Shown one piece after another: positions 60,756 through 64,000 of a stretch of DNA of 64,000 nucleotides (position 1 is the first letter of the stretch; every line of letters starts with the position of its first letter). Origin of the DNA: an uncultured Prevotellaceae bacterium (GTDB taxonomy: Bacteria > Bacteroidota > Bacteroidia > Bacteroidales > Bacteroidaceae); NCBI GenBank assembly GCA_902778255.1, contig CACYXD010000010.1, positions 40,165-104,164 of the forward strand. Direction: 5' to 3'. A model generated the notes under the pieces. The model saw only the letters and a program-made list of their open reading frames with translations. It did not search any database and was not told the DNA's origin. Made by a program: the position numbers and the translations under genes.

Positions 60756-61793
60756 ATGCAGAAAACCATCTTAACCACATTACTCGCCCTCATCGCAATG
60801 ACAGGCTGGGCACAAAAATTCACCATTAGCGGTGACCTGTCAGTCATGACCAACAAGTTCGACCTCCCCCCCGCAAAGGCAAATATCGTATATATATGGA
60901 ACGACTCTTTGAAGGGTACGCCTATTGAATACGCCGTGAAGGACGGGAAGTTCGAGATAAGCGGAAGCCGGCCCATCTATTCGAAACTCATGGTACAACT
61001 GGAAATAGAAGTCGAGGGGAGAAAAGACACAACTACCGAAGGCATTCCCTTTATCCTTGAGTCTGGTAATATCAAGATGGATAGCGAATGGGCGCTGTTG
61101 AAGGGGACACCCCTCAACGATGCGAGTATTGCGATGTGCATAAAATTAGGCGAGTTGGCGAAGGCTGGCGAGAAAGAGAAACTGAAACAGGAGGCTTTCA
61201 ACTTCGTGAAGCAACATGCCGCTGACCCAGCATCAATCTTTGTCATCGTTCAAGCACCAAACTTTATGGAAGCCAAGGACATTCTGACTATGATAGATAT
61301 GTGTAGTGAGGATATGCAGCACACCAATATCGATTTTTCCCTGCTGAGAGAAAAAGTGACGCTAGAGGCACATGCACCTCAGGAGGGCGACAAGTTTGCC
61401 GACTTCGCCGTGGAGTACGAGGGTAAGACCACCCGTCTCAGCGACTATGTAGGCAAGGGGCAGTATGTACTTGTAGATTTCTGGGCCTCATGGTGCGGCC
61501 CCTGTCGTCGTGAGATTCCTAACCTCATCGCTGCCTACAACAAATACAAGGATCGTGGCCTTCAGGTTCTCGGCATCGCCGCTTGGGATAAGCCAGAGGA
61601 CACGAAGAAAGCCATCGCAGAAGAGCATATCCCCTACCCTCAGATCATCAACTCACAGAAGATTGCCACAGATGTTTATGGTATCAACGGCATCCCAGAG
61701 ATTATCCTTTTCGCCCCTGATGGCACTATCCTCGCCCGCGGTCTGCGTGGAAACCAGATAGAAATGAAACTGGCGGAGGTTTTACTTCACTAA
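60756..61793 (+). CDS. TlpA-type thioredoxin-fold protein 3 with DUF4369-like N-domain
   Basis: This 345-aa protein has a signal peptide (ILTTLLALIAMTGWAQ) nearly the same as in the other cluster members. A DUF4369-like domain (about 20-120, KFTISGDLSVMTNKFDLPPA) precedes a short linker. The C-terminal thioredoxin domain (about 200-345) has VDFWASWCGPCRREIPN near residue 245 and the cis-Pro GIPEIILF. This is the usual two-domain Bacteroidota TlpA architecture. The 3' end overlaps the convergent LRR gene by 12 bp. Confidence 0.9.
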   Translation: MQKTILTTLLALIAMTGWAQKFTISGDLSVMTNKFDLPPAKANIVYIWNDSLKGTPIEYAVKDGKFEISGSRPIYSKLMVQLEIEVEGRKDTTTEGIPFILESGNIKMDSEWALLKGTPLNDASIAMCIKLGELAKAGEKEKLKQEAFNFVKQHAADPASIFVIVQAPNFMEAKDILTMIDMCSEDMQHTNIDFSLLREKVTLEAHAPQEGDKFADFAVEYEGKTTRLSDYVGKGQYVLVDFWASWCGPCRREIPNLIAAYNKYKDRGLQVLGIAAWDKPEDTKKAIAEEHIPYPQIINSQKIATDVYGINGIPEIILFAPDGTILARGLRGNQIEMKLAEVLLH

Positions 61794-63428
61794 AACCTTT
61801 TTGGAGTCTTTGATATAGATGCCCCTTTGCATAGGCTGCCCCGGCTGACGGACGCCATCGAGCGAGTACCATGTGGCATTACGCTTGTCTGCTTGTTGCA
61901 ATTGGATATTGCTGGGATTGCTTTCCACATCCGCCACTATCCAGTTCTTGGCCTTGGCTGCTGCTACCTGTGCTGGGGTAAAGACGTTACCTTCGCTTTC
62001 AACGGTGCTGTCGTAGGCACGGAAGTATGTTTCCCATTCTTTCTGAGGCAGTTTGTCGATAAAGGCATCGATGACGGCTCCCTTCAGCTGATTGACAGAG
62101 ATGTCCACTTCGCCGAGTTCATATCGGTAATCCGCATAATCAGCGGGATAGACGATAGGTGTTGGCATCACCAGATTGGTTAACTGGTTGTTCTGACACT
62201 CCAGCCACTGCATCTGTCGACAGCCCGTCAGGTCGAGCGATGTCAGTTTGTTGTTCTGACATTTCAAAGTGACCAGCTTGCAGGAGCTTGGCATCTTCAG
62301 CGTTGTCAACTGGTTGTCACTGACTTGTACATTGTCCAGGTCTAAGCAGCCTGACAAGTCCAGCGTTTCCAGTGGTGTGTTGGTACACTCCAATATACTT
62401 ATATCAGGGCAATTCTTCAGGTCGATGCTTGTCAATGCAGAATTGCTGCACCACAGGCCAAACAGTTTCCTGCTGCTTGTCACATCGACAGTCTGCACCT
62501 TCGTGTTGCTGAAGTTCAGGGTGTTCAGATGCTCATTGCCAGGTATGGTGAGCGTGGTGAGCTGTGGATTGTCCTGACATGAGATGTCAAGAACCAGGCT
62601 GTTGGGGAGGATAATCTCAGTGAGCTGTCCCCCACTACAGGCCAACACGGTGATGCCGCCATTGGGCGTGAGGTCAAGGCGTGTCATGTTTGTTCTTGCA
62701 CAGAGATACTCTGCCAGCTTTTTACATGTGGATACATCGATGCTGGTCACTGGCGTGTCCCAACAGCGGAAATATGTCAGCTCGCCGCAATTGGTGACGT
62801 TGATAGATGTCAGATTAGGACAGGCAAAGCAGTTAAACTCATACAGATCCGTACAGTCGGAGACGTCAATGCTCGACAGCAGGGTATTGTCACAGCGGAG
62901 GTCAAACAGTTTCTTGCAGTTCGAGATATCCATCGTTGCCAACTCCGTACAGTCGTTCACAAACAGATTCTTCAACAGCGGGTTGCCTCGTAAATCCAGC
63001 GACTTCATGGCAGAGCCCACACAGATAAACTCTTCGAGCAGCGGATTCTGTGACAGGTCTATCGACGTCATAGCGCTATTTCCCCATAGGCTTACGATCA
63101 GCGACTTCAACAGCGTCAGTTCCGACACGTCAACGGAATCGACGGTGTAGGTAACATCCAGACTTGTCAGGTTGGTGAAATACTCCAGACCTTTCACGTT
63201 CTTGATGGTATAGTCGGCCTCGCCAGCCCATATCGTCATGCTTTTAGTTTCCTTAAACTCGTCGGTGGTAATCACGCCATCTTCACCAAACGGTTGCTCT
63301 TTGAGCCACTTACGGAAGCCTTCATCAGGGAAGTGTGTCGCATCAATAGTAATATCAGCCCATGCCGTAGTTGCAGTCAGACAGGCCATCATGCCTATCA
63401 CGATCATTCTTAGTTTGTTCGTTTTCAT
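61782..63428 (-). CDS. Secreted LRR protein with T9SS-like tail
   Basis: This 548-aa protein starts at MKTNKLRMIVIGMMACLTA (the -7 box at 63454-63461 excludes the longer frame) with a signal peptide ending near AWA. About 15 leucine-rich repeats of the form LxCxxNxLTSLDLSxCxxLxxL (about residues 50-430) differ in type from the BspA-type LRR at 23.9 kb. The end DGVRQPGQPMQRGIYIKDSKKVLVK is a T9SS-like tail. It is probably exported to the surface for protein or glycan binding. It is convergent and overlapping with the TlpA gene. Confidence 0.85.
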   Translation of the reverse strand: MKTNKLRMIVIGMMACLTATTAWADITIDATHFPDEGFRKWLKEQPFGEDGVITTDEFKETKSMTIWAGEADYTIKNVKGLEYFTNLTSLDVTYTVDSVDVSELTLLKSLIVSLWGNSAMTSIDLSQNPLLEEFICVGSAMKSLDLRGNPLLKNLFVNDCTELATMDISNCKKLFDLRCDNTLLSSIDVSDCTDLYEFNCFACPNLTSINVTNCGELTYFRCWDTPVTSIDVSTCKKLAEYLCARTNMTRLDLTPNGGITVLACSGGQLTEIILPNSLVLDISCQDNPQLTTLTIPGNEHLNTLNFSNTKVQTVDVTSSRKLFGLWCSNSALTSIDLKNCPDISILECTNTPLETLDLSGCLDLDNVQVSDNQLTTLKMPSSCKLVTLKCQNNKLTSLDLTGCRQMQWLECQNNQLTNLVMPTPIVYPADYADYRYELGEVDISVNQLKGAVIDAFIDKLPQKEWETYFRAYDSTVESEGNVFTPAQVAAAKAKNWIVADVESNPSNIQLQQADKRNATWYSLDGVRQPGQPMQRGIYIKDSKKVLVK

Positions 63429-63453
63429 AATATCAACGTATTGGTTTATGCTG

Positions 63454-63461
63454 CAAAGATA
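63454..63461 (-). promoter_or_regulatory. -7 box of LRR gene
   Basis: On the minus strand TATCTTTG is followed by CAGC, 25 nt before the LRR start. It lies inside the 3' end of the truncated HU-like reading frame. Confidence 0.6.
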
Positions 63462-63505
63462 GAAAATTTTCCCGTAACCTCTATACATTCTTCAAAAAAA
63501 AAATT

Positions 63506-63643
63506 GTAAATACGCTTGGCGATGTCCTCCACGCCCACGGTCTCGTTGATCACTGCGCGGCCATACCACTTGCCGTAGGCCTTCGACTCTTCGTTCTTGT
63601 TCTGATAGAGTACGAAATCAATCTGTCTTTTGTAAGTTGCCAT
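63506..63643 (-). pseudogene. 5' fragment of an HU-like DNA-binding protein gene
   Basis: The minus strand starts MATYKRQIDFVLYQNKN and continues to KWYGRAVINETVGVEDIAKRI, the beginning of Bacteroidota HU-like DNA-binding proteins (KWYxxAVxxxxVxxxxLAxxI). After about residue 46 similarity stops, and the frame runs into the promoter of the LRR gene, ending at 63446. About two thirds of the domain, including the DNA-binding arm, is missing. I infer a gene fragment left by rearrangement. Confidence 0.6.
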
Positions 63644-63949
63644 AGTCGTTTTAATGTTTAATGGTTAATGTTTAATGGTAAATGTTTAATGTTTTGAGGA
63701 TCTCGTGGTTCGCGGCTTAGGAGCTTGTGGCTCGCGGGTCGCGAACCCCTACATCCTGCCCCGTTTACCCCTACTTCCTCCTTCGCGAAGGTGTATTGTC
63801 GATGCATACTAAAAATATAGATGCGAAACAAGGCTTTCTCTGTTTTATTTCGGATTTATTTGAAATGTTAAAATTGAACTTTTGTCAATGTGTGTCTTAG
63901 CCTGAAATACGTTGACTCCTGCCCAGCCTCTTAAAAGTTAAAAAGAGTT
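63644..63949. other. Gene-free region with short repeats and GC hairpin
   Basis: It contains (GTTTAATG)n-like units near 63655-63692, a GC-rich hairpin GTTCGCG/CGCGAAC (63708-63714 with 63740-63746) sharing a 15-mer with 23600-23614, and AT-rich DNA. No gene supported. Confidence 0.5.
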
Positions 63950-64000
63950 ATGAGAAAAGGTCAACGTTTTGCACGCGCATTCAAGCGTGCCGTAGCAGTG
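63950..64000 (+). CDS. Start of a secreted-protein gene, cut by window end
   Basis: An ATG at 63950 opens MRKGQRFARAFKRAVAV, a basic, then hydrophobic stretch like the beginning of a signal peptide. Only 17 codons are visible, so the product cannot be identified. Confidence 0.45.
   Translation, partial: MRKGQRFARAFKRAVAV

Overview
The window looks like a chromosomal segment of a Prevotella-type member of the Bacteroidota. The evidence is many promoters of the Bacteroidota form (TAnnTTTG at -7, often TTG about 20 nt upstream), C-terminal type IX secretion (T9SS) sorting tails of the form GIYIxxGKKxxVK, BspA-type leucine-rich repeat proteins, CotH/lamin-tail proteins, large TlpA-thioredoxin proteins and families such as DUF4827, DUF4199, DUF6048 and DUF6452. 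No phage, conjugative island, rRNA operon or CRISPR array is visible. Coding density is high on both strands.

Layout. 0-0.75 kb holds gene debris: two broken flavoprotein genes and an orphan T9SS tail. 0.8-11.5 kb: cation efflux CDF, thioesterase, His/Asn-rich secreted protein, YjbQ, a frameshifted fluoride channel, tRNA-Ser, MutS2, a transglycosylase-like protein, a GDSL esterase and a large outer-membrane barrel with a Gly/Arg tail. 11.6-16 kb: initiator tRNA, TetR-FabG pair, sugar-nucleotide epimerase and nucleotidyltransferase, RluA pseudouridine synthase carrying an in-frame palindrome. 16-23 kb: a translationally coupled TamB/TamL outer-membrane assembly pair. 23.1-23.8 kb: gene-free repeats including a MITE-like element. 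23.9-29.5 kb: one operon with a BspA-type LRR surface protein, a secreted dockerin protein, a cohesin-like protein with a T9SS tail, and a small acidic ORF. 29.6-38.3 kb: nucleotidyltransferase, NrnA-type phosphoesterase, DUF4827 lipoprotein, GlmM, a CotH/lamin-tail surface protein and an M15 peptidase. 38.3-42.7 kb: a minus-strand operon (DUF4199, GT2, DUF6452, DUF6048, ApbE, Crp/Fnr). 42.8-43 kb: SRP RNA and tRNA-Thr in tandem. 43-52 kb: aminotransferase, a lipoprotein, an ADP-forming acyl-CoA synthetase, two PaaK-like CoA ligases, an ACT protein and an M6 protease. 52-61.8 kb: ECF sigma factor and probable anti-sigma factor followed by a run of secreted thioredoxin-fold proteins, interrupted by a Fic gene with its own palindromic operator. 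61.8-64 kb: an LRR protein, a truncated HU-like gene and the start of another secreted-protein gene.

How genes work together. The strongest candidate for an undescribed system is the 23.9-29.5 kb operon: adjacent dockerin and cohesin-like domains, the second with a T9SS tail, beside a T9SS-type LRR protein, which suggests a small surface assembly built on a cohesin-dockerin pair. The 52-61.8 kb block suggests a sigma/anti-sigma controlled envelope thiol-redox locus. The 43-50.5 kb block suggests CoA activation of aryl or keto acids linked to amino-acid metabolism. Several palindromic or tandem repeats have entered coding sequences (rluA, the M6 protease, the anti-sigma gene, glmM). Functions are inferred from recognisable motifs in the translated sequence; no database search was possible.
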